Positions 8,270 through 17,095 are shown, numbered from the stretch's first letter. The stretch is 64,000 nt of DNA from Ectopseudomonas mendocina (GCF_016008875.1 NZ_JADTQG010000012.1:124001-188000); one strand, 5' to 3'. Notes: generated from the sequence alone by a model not told the origin. Numbers and translations are program-made.

Positions 8270-9187
8270 ATGATGCGCATCACCAACTCGCAGATCACTT
8301 CGATGATGCACAGCTCGATGAACGCCAGTTCCGCCGAGTTGGGCAAGCTGATGCAGCAGATGGCCACCGGCAAGCGCATCCTGCTGCCGTCCGACGACCC
8401 CGTCGCCAGCGTGCGCGTGCTGCGTGTGGAGCGTGAAGAGGCGAGCCTGGAGCAGTTCCGCAAGAACATCGCCAACGTCTCCGGCAGCCTGTCGACGCAG
8501 GAGGCCAACCTCAAGTCCACCTCCGACGCCATGCTCAACGTGCGTGATCTGCTGCTGTGGGCAGCCAACGGCTCCAACGCCAGCGAAGACCTGGCCGCGA
8601 TGGCCGGCGAACTGTCGATCATCGAGGACACCATCTTCAGTTTTGCCAACGTGCGCGACGAGGAAGGCCGCTACCTGTTCTCCGGCACCCTCAGCGACAC
8701 GCCGGCGCTGGCCTTCGACGCCGCGACCCAGACTTACAGCGTCACCGGCAACGACAAGCATCGCCAGGCCGCCGTGGCCAACGGCGTGCTGGTCGACGAG
8801 AACGTCACCGCTGCCAGCGTCTTCGGCGCCGGCGTGGACGTGCTCAACGAGCTGCGCAGCCTGATCAACACCCTGCAGGACCCGGCGCTGGATGCCACCG
8901 ACCCAGCCGTCCGGCAGCAGATCGTCGACACCCTGGGCGCCCTGGACGAGGCCCATGGGCGCGTGATGGGCTCGGTCACCGAACTCGGCGGCCGGCAGAA
9001 CGCCCTGACCCTGCTGACCGACAGCAACGAGGACGTCTCGCTGGTCAATCAGAAGATCGAAGGCGAACTGTCGCGTCTCGACTATGCCGGCGCCACCATC
9101 GATCTGAATAACTACCAGCTGGCCCTGGGGGCAACGCAGAAGACTTATCTGAAGATCAACGAGATGTCGTTGTTCAGCCTGCTGTAA
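8270..9187 (+). CDS. flgL: Hook-filament junction protein FlgL (HAP3)
   Basis: 305 aa; the polar Pseudomonas FlgL is about 440 aa, so this is again the short type. N-terminus MMRITNSQITSMMHSSMNAS, then the flagellin-family PSDDPVASVRVLR motif, where the flagellin-like N-terminal helix ends. C-terminus has the flagellin-like helix IEGELSRLDYAGATIDLNNY. It forms the second junction ring on which the filament assembles. AGAGAGATTC lies before the ATG. The next gene starts 10 bp downstream. Confidence 0.94.
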   Translation: MMRITNSQITSMMHSSMNASSAELGKLMQQMATGKRILLPSDDPVASVRVLRVEREEASLEQFRKNIANVSGSLSTQEANLKSTSDAMLNVRDLLLWAANGSNASEDLAAMAGELSIIEDTIFSFANVRDEEGRYLFSGTLSDTPALAFDAATQTYSVTGNDKHRQAAVANGVLVDENVTAASVFGAGVDVLNELRSLINTLQDPALDATDPAVRQQIVDTLGALDEAHGRVMGSVTELGGRQNALTLLTDSNEDVSLVNQKIEGELSRLDYAGATIDLNNYQLALGATQKTYLKINEMSLFSLL

Positions 9188-9197
9188 GGAGCCTGCG

Positions 9198-10226
9198 GTG
9201 ATCAAGGTCGATAAACAGCTTCCGGTCGTCACGCCCCTCGATCCGCAGGCACGTCGCCCGGTGCAGGGCGAGCAGGCGGTGCAGCGCCAGCGCAAGCAGG
9301 CGCCCGCTGCCGAACAGTCTGCGCAGCCGCGCGGCAAGAGCGCCACCTTCAACCTGCAGCTCAATCAGCAGCTGACCTCGATGCAGGCCGCCGACAGCTA
9401 CCTGGGCGAACTGGCCGGCCGCCTCGGCCAGCTCAAGCTCAGCCTCAGTCGCGAGCTGAGCAACGCCCAGCCCGGCGAACGCGAAGGCCTCAAGCGTGAG
9501 CTGGAGCAGGTGCGCAAGCTGCTTGGCGAACGCAGCCAACGCTCCGGCGAGGCGCTGGATGCCGGCTTCAAGCTGCGCCTCAACGAGCCGGTGCGCAGCC
9601 GCTTCAGTCTGCAGGGGCTGGATTCGATCGCCAGCGTGCAGCAGGCCGGCAAGGAAACCCTGTTGTTCAGCGCCGGGCGCAAACTGGCCGAGCCGCTGGC
9701 GGTGGTGCTCGACGAGGGGCTGAGTGAACAGCAGATCCTGCGCCGCTTCAATGCCGGCCTCGCTCCGGCGGGCATTCGCGCGGAAGTCGATAACGGCGGG
9801 GCGCTCAAGTTCAGCGCCCGCGAAAGCGAGTGGCAGCAGCTCAGGGGCGAGCTGCGTATGCAGGGCGAAGGCAAGCTGGCGGCCAAGGCCGCGGCGCCCG
9901 TCGTCAGCCAGGAAGACCAGTTGCTGCGCCTGCCCGAAGCTGCGCGCCTGGACGGCGCGCGAGAACTGCGCCGGGCGCTGGACGAAGTGGTGGCGGCGCT
10001 GGACAAGATCGGCGCATTGCGTGAGCAGCTCAGCCATCGCCAGGACGAAATCCGCGAGTTTCTCGCCCGTCATGCCGAGCACAACGAGCGCGAATGGGCG
10101 CGCGACTTCGCCGGCGAGGTCTTCAGCCTGATGCGCCGCAGCCCCAGCAGTTATGCCGCGGTGACCCAGACCGTCGTCGCCCAGGCCAACATCAGCAGGT
10201 CCACGGTGGTCAGCCTGCTCTCCTGA
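9198..10226 (+). CDS. Uncharacterised last gene of the flagellar operon, flagellin-IN-like segment
   Basis: 342 aa, product not recognised. GTG start with a strong AAGGAG 8 bp upstream, 10 bp after flgL, and directly followed by the operon terminator, so it belongs to the operon. The N-terminal 50 residues are Gln/Arg/Ala-rich and low in complexity. Residues about 55-120 and 225-300 are charged and probably coiled coil. In between, ETLLFSAGRKLAEPLAVVLD then EGLSEQQILRRFNAGLAPAG and DNGGALKFSARES resembles the IN motif of flagellins and hook-associated proteins. No signal peptide or membrane segment. It may be an accessory axial protein, a cap-like protein or an export chaperone; this is inference. 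Confidence 0.75.
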   Translation: MIKVDKQLPVVTPLDPQARRPVQGEQAVQRQRKQAPAAEQSAQPRGKSATFNLQLNQQLTSMQAADSYLGELAGRLGQLKLSLSRELSNAQPGEREGLKRELEQVRKLLGERSQRSGEALDAGFKLRLNEPVRSRFSLQGLDSIASVQQAGKETLLFSAGRKLAEPLAVVLDEGLSEQQILRRFNAGLAPAGIRAEVDNGGALKFSARESEWQQLRGELRMQGEGKLAAKAAAPVVSQEDQLLRLPEAARLDGARELRRALDEVVAALDKIGALREQLSHRQDEIREFLARHAEHNEREWARDFAGEVFSLMRRSPSSYAAVTQTVVAQANISRSTVVSLLS

Positions 10227-10248
10227 GCATCGATACTCCGACTCCTCA

Positions 10249-10296
10249 GCCGTCAGTCGCTCTTCCCCTTGTTTCATGGCGACTGGCGGCTTTTTT
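10249..10296 (+). terminator. Rho-independent terminator of the flagellar operon
   Basis: CCGTCAGTCGC (10250-10260) pairs with GCGACTGGCGG (10279-10289) around an 18-nt loop, followed by TTTTTT. It lies 23 bp after the last flagellar gene and closes the operon. Confidence 0.85.
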
Positions 10297-10310
10297 ATGC
10301 GAACGCTGAC

Positions 10311-10337
10311 GACCAGTCGTCCGCTTCATGACTGGTC
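10311..10337. repeat. Inverted repeat GACCAGTC...GACTGGTC
   Basis: Two perfect 8-bp arms separated by 11 bp, in the 216-bp gap between the flagellar terminator and the PilJ-domain gene. There is no T-run after it, so it is more likely an operator or structured leader than a terminator. Function unknown. The rest of the gap shows no gene. Confidence 0.4.
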
Positions 10338-10512
10338 GCACAGAATGATGGCGTTTTAGCAGCTATCATTGCGCCCTTTCCGCAGCAACTGGGCCTTGCG
10401 CCCGTCGAACTGCCCCTCGCATTCCAATAAAAACCCCGCACTCAAGGGTTCACCCATCACTGCTGGCGCACGCCTGCGGTGCATTGCCTCGTCCCCGAAT
10501 TGGAGTACCGAC

Positions 10513-11295
10513 GTGTTGAAGAAGTACCTGTCTCTTATTCTGCTCGCCTGCACCGCGCTGGTGAGCATGCCAAGCCTGGCGCAACTGACCGATTCCGAAG
10601 CCATGAACATGGCCGGCCTGCAGCGCTCGCTGACCCAGCGTATGGCCAAGAACTACCTGATGCTGGGTGCCGATGTGCGCGTGGACGTGGCCCAGCGCCA
10701 GCTGCAGGAAACCATCCAGCGCTTCGATGCCAGCCACACCGCGCTGATCGCCTACGCGCCCACCGCCGAGATCAAGGCTGCGCTGGCCAAGGTTGATGCC
10801 ACCTGGACCGTCCATCGCCAGCAGATCGAAGCCAAGCCGGAGCACGCCAAGGCTGCGCAGATGCTCGCCACCAGCGAGGAATTGCTGCAGCAGACACAGC
10901 ATGTCAGCGACCTGATGGGCCAGCACCTGGGCGCCATGGGCGCCTCCGTGCACCGCACTGGCTGGGCACGCGTGCAGACCCAGCGCATCGCCATGCTCTA
11001 CATGGCCAAATCCTGGCGTGTGCCGGCGCCGGACCTGGACGCCAAACTGGACACGGCCGTGAGCGATTTCGAGACCATCCTCAAGGAGCTGGAAGCCCGC
11101 GGCACGCCGAGCGAGGAAATCGCCAACACCCAGCGTCGCGCCCGCGCCCACTGGGGCTTCACCCTCAAGGGTATCGATCTGCATGCCGAGCGTGACTTCG
11201 TGCCGACCGTGATCACCGTCAGCACCGACTCGTTGTTCCGCCAGCTCAACGAGCTGACCCGCCTGTACGCCGGCCTGCAGGCCAAAGAGGCCTGA
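10513..11295 (+). CDS. Secreted PilJ/NarX sensory-domain-only protein
   Basis: 260 aa from the GTG at 10513, chosen because it has GGAG 8 bp upstream and opens a clear Sec signal peptide (MLKKYLSLILLACTALVSMP, cleavage near SLAQ). The body contains the PilJ-type sensor pattern twice: SEAMNMAGLQRSLTQRMAKN near residue 30 and GWARVQTQRIAMLYMAKSWR near residue 155. It is all helical, with no transmembrane, HAMP, kinase or chemotaxis signalling part, so it should act as a free periplasmic ligand-binding protein. It precedes a diguanylate cyclase gene by about 80 bp and may feed a signal to some membrane partner; that is inference. Confidence 0.8.
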   Translation: MLKKYLSLILLACTALVSMPSLAQLTDSEAMNMAGLQRSLTQRMAKNYLMLGADVRVDVAQRQLQETIQRFDASHTALIAYAPTAEIKAALAKVDATWTVHRQQIEAKPEHAKAAQMLATSEELLQQTQHVSDLMGQHLGAMGASVHRTGWARVQTQRIAMLYMAKSWRVPAPDLDAKLDTAVSDFETILKELEARGTPSEEIANTQRRARAHWGFTLKGIDLHAERDFVPTVITVSTDSLFRQLNELTRLYAGLQAKEA

Positions 11296-11373
11296 TAGCC
11301 ACTCGCCAGGCCGTCACCTTGGCCGCCCGTTTTTGCGCTATAACGGAGCGCAAGGCGGGCACAGGTGGCGGAC

Positions 11374-12345
11374 ATGAGCGAAGCAACTGATCAGGCGGTT
11401 TACAAGACCCTGCTGGAGTCCACCCGGGCGATCCCCTGGAAGATCGACTGGAAGACCATGACCTTCGCCTACATCGGCCCGCAGATCGAGAGTCTGCTGG
11501 GCTGGTCGCAGGCCAGCTGGGTCAGCGCCGAGGACTGGGCCTCGCGCATGCACCCGGACGATCGCGAGAAGGTGGTGCAGTTCTGCGTGTCGCAATCGCA
11601 GAACGGCGTCGACCACGAGGCCGACTACCGCGCGCTGACCGCCGCCGGCGACTACGTGTGGATTCGCGACGTGGTGCATGTGGTGCGCGACGACAACGGC
11701 GAAGTGGACTCGCTGATCGGCTTCATGTTCGACATCAGCGAATGCAAGAAGACCGAGGAGCAGTTGCTGATCCTGCAGAAGCAGCTGGAAGAGTATTCCT
11801 ACAAGGACGGCCTGACCGGCGTCGCCAACCGGCGCATGTTCGACACGGTGCTGGCCACCGAATGGGCCAATGCCCATCGCACTCAGCAGCCGCTGTCGCT
11901 GATCCTGCTGGATATCGATCACTTCAAGCAGTTCAACGACCATTACGGCCATATCCAGGGCGACGATTGCCTGAAGAGTGTCGGCCAGGCGCTGAGCCGC
12001 GCCGCCAGCCGGCCACGGGATTTCGTCGGGCGCTTCGGTGGCGAGGAGTTCGTGCTGGTGTTGCCGGAGACCGACGAGGCCGCCGCCCGCCATATCGCCG
12101 AACGCTGCCGCCAGCAGGTGCGCCAACAGCGCATTCCCCATGAGCGCTCGTCAGTGTCGTCCATGCTCACCATCAGCCTTGGTGTCGGCACCATCGTGCC
12201 GGGCGCGCACGACCGTGCGCTGGACTTCCTCAACGCGGTAGACAAGTTGCTCTACCTGGCCAAGCAACGTGGAAGGGATCGGTTGGAGATGGCCAGAACG
12301 CCTCTTCGCCCGGCCCTCGACGATGCTGCAGATGGGCGTGCCTGA
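11374..12345 (+). CDS. PAS-GGDEF diguanylate cyclase
   Basis: 323 aa from ATG 11374 (a GTG at 11365 would add three residues). Residues about 10-128 form a PAS domain with the PAC tail (DYVWIRDVVHVVRDDNGEVD, then FMFDISECKK). A short helical linker joins it to a GGDEF domain (about 140-305): DGLTGVANRR, LDIDHFKQFND, and an intact active site GGEEF at 222-226. The inhibitory I-site RPRD at 213-216 is placed five residues before it, so feedback inhibition by c-di-GMP is expected. It has no membrane segment and would act in the cytosol. Its nearness to a flagellar operon fits motility control, but no direct link is shown. Confidence 0.92.
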   Translation: MSEATDQAVYKTLLESTRAIPWKIDWKTMTFAYIGPQIESLLGWSQASWVSAEDWASRMHPDDREKVVQFCVSQSQNGVDHEADYRALTAAGDYVWIRDVVHVVRDDNGEVDSLIGFMFDISECKKTEEQLLILQKQLEEYSYKDGLTGVANRRMFDTVLATEWANAHRTQQPLSLILLDIDHFKQFNDHYGHIQGDDCLKSVGQALSRAASRPRDFVGRFGGEEFVLVLPETDEAAARHIAERCRQQVRQQRIPHERSSVSSMLTISLGVGTIVPGAHDRALDFLNAVDKLLYLAKQRGRDRLEMARTPLRPALDDAADGRA

Positions 12346-12391
12346 GCAATCGTTAACCTGGGCGTAACGATTGCGCCGCCTGCTTGATTGA

Positions 12392-12405
12392 TGACCCTAG
12401 GGTCA
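12392..12405. promoter_or_regulatory. Perfect palindrome TGACCCTAGGGTCA upstream of mdcA
   Basis: A 14-bp perfect palindrome 45 bp before the mdcA start, in the only gap upstream of the malonate operon. It is a candidate operator, most plausibly for the LysR regulator MdcR encoded at the far end of the cluster. The assignment is inference. Confidence 0.55.
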
Positions 12406-12450
12406 CGCTCCTAATGTGCCTCCACGACAGCGGAACTCGTGGAGTCATCA

Positions 12451-14118
12451 ATGACAACAACAATATCCCCACCGCCGCCGCCGCAGTGGTCGCGCCGTCG
12501 CGCTGAAAAAGCGCGGCGACTCGATCAGGTGCGTCACCTTGCCGATGGCGTGGTGCTGCCGGGCGACAAGATCGTGGCAGCCCTCGAAGCGCTGATCGCC
12601 CCCGGTGATCGAGTGGTGCTCGAAGGCAACAACCAGAAGCAGGCGGACTTCCTCTCCCGCTCGCTGGCCCAGGCCGACCCCGGTCGCCTGCACGACCTGC
12701 ACATGATCATGCCCAGCGTCAGCCGCGCCGAGCATCTCGATCTGTTCGAACGCGGCATCGCCCGCAAGCTCGACTTCTCCTTCGCCGGGCCGCAGAGCCT
12801 GCGCATCGGCCAGCTGCTCGAAGACGGGCTGCTGGAAGTCGGCGCCATCCACACCTATATCGAACTGTACTCGCGCCTGCTGGTGGACCTGATCCCCAAC
12901 GTCGCCCTGGTCGCCGGCTTTCAGGCCGACCGCCACGGCAACATCTATACCGGGCCGAGCACCGAGGACACCCCGGCGCTGGTCGAGCCGACCGCGTTTT
13001 CCGACGGCATCGTGATCTTCCAGGTCAACGAGATCGTCGACGAGCTGCCGCGTGTGGACATTCCCGCCTCCTGGGTCGACTTCGTGGTGGTGGCCGACAA
13101 GCCCTTCTATATCGAGCCGCTGTTCACCCGCGACCCTCGCCATATCAAGCCGGTGCACGTGCTGATGGCGATGATGGCGATCCGCGGCATCTACGAAAAA
13201 CACAACGTGCAGTCGCTCAACCATGGCATCGGTTTCAACACCGCCGCCATCGAGCTGATCCTGCCGACCTACGGCGAATCCTTGGGATTGAAGGGCAAGA
13301 TCTGCCGCAACTGGACGCTCAACCCGCACCCGACGCTGATCCCGGCCATCGAGACCGGCTGGGTGGAAAGCGTGCACTGCTTCGGCACCGAGCTGGGCAT
13401 GGAGGGCTATATCGCCCAGCGCCCGGACGTGTTCTTCACCGGTCGCGACGGCTCGATGCGCTCCAACCGCATGATGTGCCAACTGGCCGGGCAGTACGCG
13501 GTCGACCTGTTTATCGGCGCCACGCTGCAAGTGGACGGCGATGGTCATTCCTCCACCGTCACCCGTGGGCGCCTGGCCGGTTTTGGCGGTGCGCCGAACA
13601 TGGGTCACGACCCCCGCGGGCGGCGCCATTCGACGCCTGCCTGGCTGGACATGCGCCCTAGCGACAGCGAAGCGCCGCTGCTCGAGCGCGGCAAGAAGCT
13701 GGTGGTGCAGATGGTCGAGACCTTCCAGGAGGGCGGCAAACCGACCTTCGTCGAGCGTCTGGATGCAGTGGACGTAGCCAAGAAAGCCGGTATGCCGCTG
13801 GCGCCGATCATGATCTACGGCGACGACGTCACCCACCTGCTCACCGAGGAAGGCATCGCCTACCTGTACAAGGCGCGCTCGCTGGAAGAGCGTCAGGCGA
13901 TGATCGCCGCGGTGGCCGGCGTGACCGCCATCGGCCTGCGCCACGACCCGAAAGAAACCGCACGCATGCGCCGTGAAGGGCTGATCGCTCTGCCCGAAGA
14001 CCTCGGCATCCGCCGCACCGATGCCAGCCGCGAGCTGCTGGCAGCCAAGAGCATCGCCGAGCTGGTCGAGTGGTCGGGCGGCCTCTATAACCCGCCCGCC
14101 AAGTTCAGGAGCTGGTGA
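12451..14118 (+). CDS. mdcA: Malonate decarboxylase alpha subunit (acetyl-ACP:malonate ACP transferase)
   Basis: 555 aa from ATG 12451, preferred over the in-frame GTG 12439 because GGAG sits at 12441-12444. MdcA exchanges malonate for acetate on the thiol of the acyl-carrier subunit, starting each catalytic cycle. CoA-transferase-like motifs include [38 protein letters not shown] and [20 protein letters not shown], all typical of MdcA; the length is normal. First gene of mdcABCDEGH-madLM, with a palindrome and a TAATGT-like -10 region in front. Its stop overlaps the mdcB ATG. Confidence 0.97.
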   Translation: MTTTISPPPPPQWSRRRAEKARRLDQVRHLADGVVLPGDKIVAALEALIAPGDRVVLEGNNQKQADFLSRSLAQADPGRLHDLHMIMPSVSRAEHLDLFERGIARKLDFSFAGPQSLRIGQLLEDGLLEVGAIHTYIELYSRLLVDLIPNVALVAGFQADRHGNIYTGPSTEDTPALVEPTAFSDGIVIFQVNEIVDELPRVDIPASWVDFVVVADKPFYIEPLFTRDPRHIKPVHVLMAMMAIRGIYEKHNVQSLNHGIGFNTAAIELILPTYGESLGLKGKICRNWTLNPHPTLIPAIETGWVESVHCFGTELGMEGYIAQRPDVFFTGRDGSMRSNRMMCQLAGQYAVDLFIGATLQVDGDGHSSTVTRGRLAGFGGAPNMGHDPRGRRHSTPAWLDMRPSDSEAPLLERGKKLVVQMVETFQEGGKPTFVERLDAVDVAKKAGMPLAPIMIYGDDVTHLLTEEGIAYLYKARSLEERQAMIAAVAGVTAIGLRHDPKETARMRREGLIALPEDLGIRRTDASRELLAAKSIAELVEWSGGLYNPPAKFRSW

Positions 14119-14996
14119 TGAATGCACTCATTGCATTACAGCCAAAGCGCTCACTGAGCGACCGGCTGGCTGATCTGGCGGTCGATGCGCTGATCGACGA
14201 GGCCGACCTGTCGCCCAAGCCGGGGCTGGTCGATCGGCGTGGTAGCGGCGCGCACACCGATTTGCACCTGGGTCTAATGCACGCTTCGGCGCTGGCCCTG
14301 TGGCCCTGTTTCAAGGCCATGGCCGAGGCCGCCCAGCGATGTGGCGAGATCGGTCTGCAGCTGCGTGAAGATGTCGGCCGCATCGGCCGCGAAGGCGAGC
14401 AGGAGATGCTGCGCGTCACTGGCGGCGTCAACACCCATCGCGGCGCGATCTGGGCGCTGGGTTTGCTCAGCAGCGCTGCCGCACTGGACGTCAGCGAACT
14501 GGCACCGGCTCAGGTCGCCCTGCGCGCCGCCCGTCTGGCCCTGCTCAACGACCGCACCGCACCTGTCACTGGCGACAGCCATGGCGCCCAGGTCTGCCGC
14601 TTGTATGGCGTCCATGGAGCCCGCGAGGAAGCGCAGCTGGGCTTCCCGTCAGTGATCCACCAGGCACTGCCGCAACTGGCGCGCAGCCGCGCCGCCGGGG
14701 CAGGGGAGCAGAACGCCCGCCTGGACGCTCTGCTGGCGATCATGACCCAGTTGGCCGACACATGCGTGCTCTACCGCGCCGGCATGGCCGGGCTGACGCG
14801 CATGCAGAGCGGCGCCCGTGCGGTGCTCGCCGCTGGTGGTTGCGCCAGCCTCGACGGTCGCCGCTGCCTGCGTGATCTGGAGCGCGACATGCTGCACCTG
14901 CGTGCCTCGCCTGGCGGCGCTGCCGATCTGCTCGCCGCCACCCTGTTCCTCGACCGCCTGCAGCATGGCCTGCCGGCGCAGCTTGGGAGTCTGTGA
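14118..14996 (+). CDS. mdcB: Triphosphoribosyl-dephospho-CoA synthase MdcB
   Basis: 292 aa. Makes 2'-(5''-triphosphoribosyl)-3'-dephospho-CoA from ATP and dephospho-CoA, the precursor of the MdcC prosthetic group. CitG/MdcB motifs: [20 protein letters not shown], then [18 protein letters not shown] and [17 protein letters not shown] 14118 shares its A with the mdcA stop (TGATG), indicating coupling. The product is used by MdcG, encoded further along the same operon. Confidence 0.96.
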   Translation: MNALIALQPKRSLSDRLADLAVDALIDEADLSPKPGLVDRRGSGAHTDLHLGLMHASALALWPCFKAMAEAAQRCGEIGLQLREDVGRIGREGEQEMLRVTGGVNTHRGAIWALGLLSSAAALDVSELAPAQVALRAARLALLNDRTAPVTGDSHGAQVCRLYGVHGAREEAQLGFPSVIHQALPQLARSRAAGAGEQNARLDALLAIMTQLADTCVLYRAGMAGLTRMQSGARAVLAAGGCASLDGRRCLRDLERDMLHLRASPGGAADLLAATLFLDRLQHGLPAQLGSL

Positions 14997-14997
14997 A

Positions 14998-15297
14998 ATG
15001 GAAACCCTGTCTTTTCAATTCCCCGCCGGGCAACCGGCCAAGGGGCGCGCGCTGGTCGGTTGCGTCGGTTCCGGCGACCTGGAAGTGATGCTCGAACCCG
15101 GCCAGGCCGGCACCCTGGCCATCGAAGTGGTCACCTCGGTCAACGGCAGCGCGCCGCGTTGGCAACTGCTGTTCGAGCGCATGTTCCGCGAGCAGCAACT
15201 GCCGGCGCTGAACATCGCCATCCATGATTTCGGCGCCACCCCAGGTGTGGTGCGCCTACGCCTGGAGCAGGGCCTGGAGGAACTCAACCATGGCTGA
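14998..15297 (+). CDS. mdcC: Malonate decarboxylase acyl-carrier (delta) subunit
   Basis: 99 aa, normal for MdcC. It carries the phosphoribosyl-dephospho-CoA arm on a Ser in the motif VGSGDLEVMLEP; here that is Ser25. The arm holds acetyl/malonyl groups and moves them between MdcA and MdcD-MdcE. The C-terminal part (LNIAIHDFGATPGVVRLRLE) is family-typical. It starts one base after the mdcB stop and overlaps mdcD by 8 bp. Confidence 0.97.
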   Translation: METLSFQFPAGQPAKGRALVGCVGSGDLEVMLEPGQAGTLAIEVVTSVNGSAPRWQLLFERMFREQQLPALNIAIHDFGATPGVVRLRLEQGLEELNHG

Positions 15298-16141
15298 GCA
15301 GAACATCCAGCGCCTGTTGGCGCAGCGTAGCTTTACCGAGCTTGGTGCCCGCGAGCGGGCGCGCGCCTTGCTCGATGCCGACAGCTTTCGCGAGCTGCTC
15401 GATCCCTTCGCCCGGCTGATGTCGCCCTGGCTGCCCAAGCAGGGCATCGTGCCCCAGGCCGATGACGGCGTGGTGGTGGCCAAGGGGCTGATCGACGGCC
15501 AGCCTGCGGTGGCGATCGCCATCGAAGGCGCCTTTCAGGGCGGAAGCCTTGGCGAAGTGGGCGGAGCGAAGATCGCCGGTGCCCTGGAGTTGGCCGCCGA
15601 AGACAACCGCAATGGCACGCCGACTCGCGCCGTGCTGCTGCTGGAAACCGGTGGCGTGCGCCTGCAGGAAGCCAACCTGGGCCTGGCGGCCATCGCCGAG
15701 ATCCAGGCCGCCATCATCGAGCTGCGCCAGTATCAGCCGGTGATCGGCCTGGTCGCCGGCCCGGTCGGCTGCTTCGGCGGCATGTCCATCGCCGCCGGGC
15801 TGTGCAGCTACCTGCTGGTCACCCGCGAGGCGCGCCTGGGGCTCAACGGCCCGCAGGTGATCGAGCAGGAAGCCGGGCTGGATGAATACGACTCGCGCGA
15901 CCGCCCCTTTATCTGGAGCCTGACCGGCGGCGAGCAGCGCTACGCCAGCGGTCTGGTCGACGGCTATGTAGCCGATGATGTCGAGGCCATTCGCAGCGAG
16001 CTGCATGGGCTGTTCGCCAAGGGCAAGCCGGCCCAGGAACGCAGCCGTCGCCACGCTTGGTTCCTCGAGCGCCTGCGTGACGTCGACACCTCGATCCAGG
16101 CCGATGCCGCTGCCGTGCGCAGCGCCTACCAGGGAGCATGA
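15290..16141 (+). CDS. mdcD: Malonate decarboxylase beta subunit
   Basis: 283 aa from ATG 15290. Carboxyltransferase fold; with MdcE it decarboxylates malonyl-S-ACP to acetyl-S-ACP and CO2. Oxyanion-hole type motif AIEGAFQGGSLGEVGGAKIA, then RAVLLLETGGVRLQEANLGL and GPVGCFGGMSIAAGLCSYLL. Overlaps mdcC by 8 bp and mdcE by 4 bp, consistent with tight stoichiometric expression. The biotin-dependent Malonomonas-type genes (madF, madG and others) are absent, so the pathway is biotin-independent. Confidence 0.96.
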   Translation: MAEQNIQRLLAQRSFTELGARERARALLDADSFRELLDPFARLMSPWLPKQGIVPQADDGVVVAKGLIDGQPAVAIAIEGAFQGGSLGEVGGAKIAGALELAAEDNRNGTPTRAVLLLETGGVRLQEANLGLAAIAEIQAAIIELRQYQPVIGLVAGPVGCFGGMSIAAGLCSYLLVTREARLGLNGPQVIEQEAGLDEYDSRDRPFIWSLTGGEQRYASGLVDGYVADDVEAIRSELHGLFAKGKPAQERSRRHAWFLERLRDVDTSIQADAAAVRSAYQGA

Positions 16142-16950
16142 ACATGACGACTGCACAGCAGCAACGCGGTCTGCACTGGTTCCAGGCCCTGGCCGGCGAT
16201 GCCCAGCCGCAACAAGGCTTGCCTGCCTCGCTGCGGGTGGTCGACGGCGAACTGGCCGGCCAGGCGGTGCGCTATCTGGCGGTGATCGCCGATGCCAACA
16301 ACCCGTTCCCCCGCGCCCGTAACGGCGAGGTCGGCCTGCTCGAAGGCTGGGGCCTGGCCCAGGCCGTGGATGAAGCCATCGAGGCGGACCGCGATAACCC
16401 CCATAAGCGTGCGCTGATCGCCATCGTCGACGTGCCGAGCCAGGCCTATGGTCGCCGTGAGGAGGCCTACGGCATCCATCAAGCGCTGGCCGGCGCGGTG
16501 GACGCCTATGCCCGTGCTCGCCTGGCCGGCCATGCGGTGATCGGCTTGCTGGTCGGCAAGGCCATGTCCGGCGCCTTCCTCGCTCACGGCTACCAGGCCA
16601 ACCGTCTGCTCGCCCTGCGCGACGCCGGGGTCATGGTGCACGCCATGGGCAAGGCTGCTGCCGCGCGCATCACCTTGCGCAGCGTCGACGAGCTGGAGGC
16701 GCTGGCCGCCAGCGTGCCGCCCATGGCCTACGACCTGGACAACTACGCCTCGCTTGGCCTGCTAGCCGATGTACTCGATGTAGAGCAGGTGACGCAGCCG
16801 ACCAGCGCTGATCTGGTCCATGTTCAGGACGCCCTGAGTCGCGCCCTGGTAGATATCGCCGCCAGCCCGCGTGACTTACGCAACCGCCTGGGCGCCGCCA
16901 ACCGCGCGGCTTCCTCGACGGTGCGTGAGGCCTTGCGCGCGCAGTGGTGA
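16138..16950 (+). CDS. mdcE: Malonate decarboxylase gamma subunit
   Basis: 270 aa. Partner of MdcD in the decarboxylase; carboxyltransferase-like fold with ALIAIVDVPSQAYGRREEAY and VIGLLVGKAMSGAFLAHGYQ. The ATG at 16138 overlaps the mdcD stop (ATGA). An in-frame ATG at 16144 has better spacing from GGGAG (16132-16136) and would remove two residues. After it comes a 145-bp gap with palindromic repeats, the longest gap between genes of the mdcA-mdcH run. Confidence 0.95.
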   Translation: MNMTTAQQQRGLHWFQALAGDAQPQQGLPASLRVVDGELAGQAVRYLAVIADANNPFPRARNGEVGLLEGWGLAQAVDEAIEADRDNPHKRALIAIVDVPSQAYGRREEAYGIHQALAGAVDAYARARLAGHAVIGLLVGKAMSGAFLAHGYQANRLLALRDAGVMVHAMGKAAAARITLRSVDELEALAASVPPMAYDLDNYASLGLLADVLDVEQVTQPTSADLVHVQDALSRALVDIAASPRDLRNRLGAANRAASSTVREALRAQW

Positions 16951-16958
16951 AGCGAAAT

Positions 16959-17083
16959 GGCGGGTTGCACCCGCCCTACAGAGGACTCTGCGGCACCTTG
17001 TGCATGAGCTGCTGCAGACAAGTAGGGCGGGTGAAACCCGCCAACCCCAAATAACGCGAAATGGTGGGTTGCACCCACCCTAC
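16959..17083. repeat. Three copies of a 21-23 bp palindromic repeat in the mdcE-mdcG gap
   Basis: GGCGGGTTGCACCCGCCCTA(C) at 16959-16979; an inverted copy (GTAGGGCGGGTGAAACCCGC, then CAA) at 17022-17044; and GGTGGGTTGCACCCACCCTA(C) at 17063-17083. Copies 1 and 3 are direct, copy 2 is opposite. In copy 3 both arms changed together (GGCGGG to GGTGGG with CCCGCC to CCCACC), so its stem is kept. Copy 3 ends directly at the mdcG Shine-Dalgarno. It is a dispersed intergenic repeat type, distinct from the REP family elsewhere in the window. Confidence 0.85.
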
Positions 17084-17095
17084 GGAGAAACCGCG

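Noticed and set aside
12448..14127. Long antisense open frame opposite mdcA
   Set aside because: Same length as mdcA and a mirror of its codon bias; no RBS or known domain.
16871..17095. Upstream extension of mdcG into the repeats and mdcE
   Set aside because: Overlaps mdcE out of frame; the ATG at 17096 has a good Shine-Dalgarno and gives the normal MdcG length.
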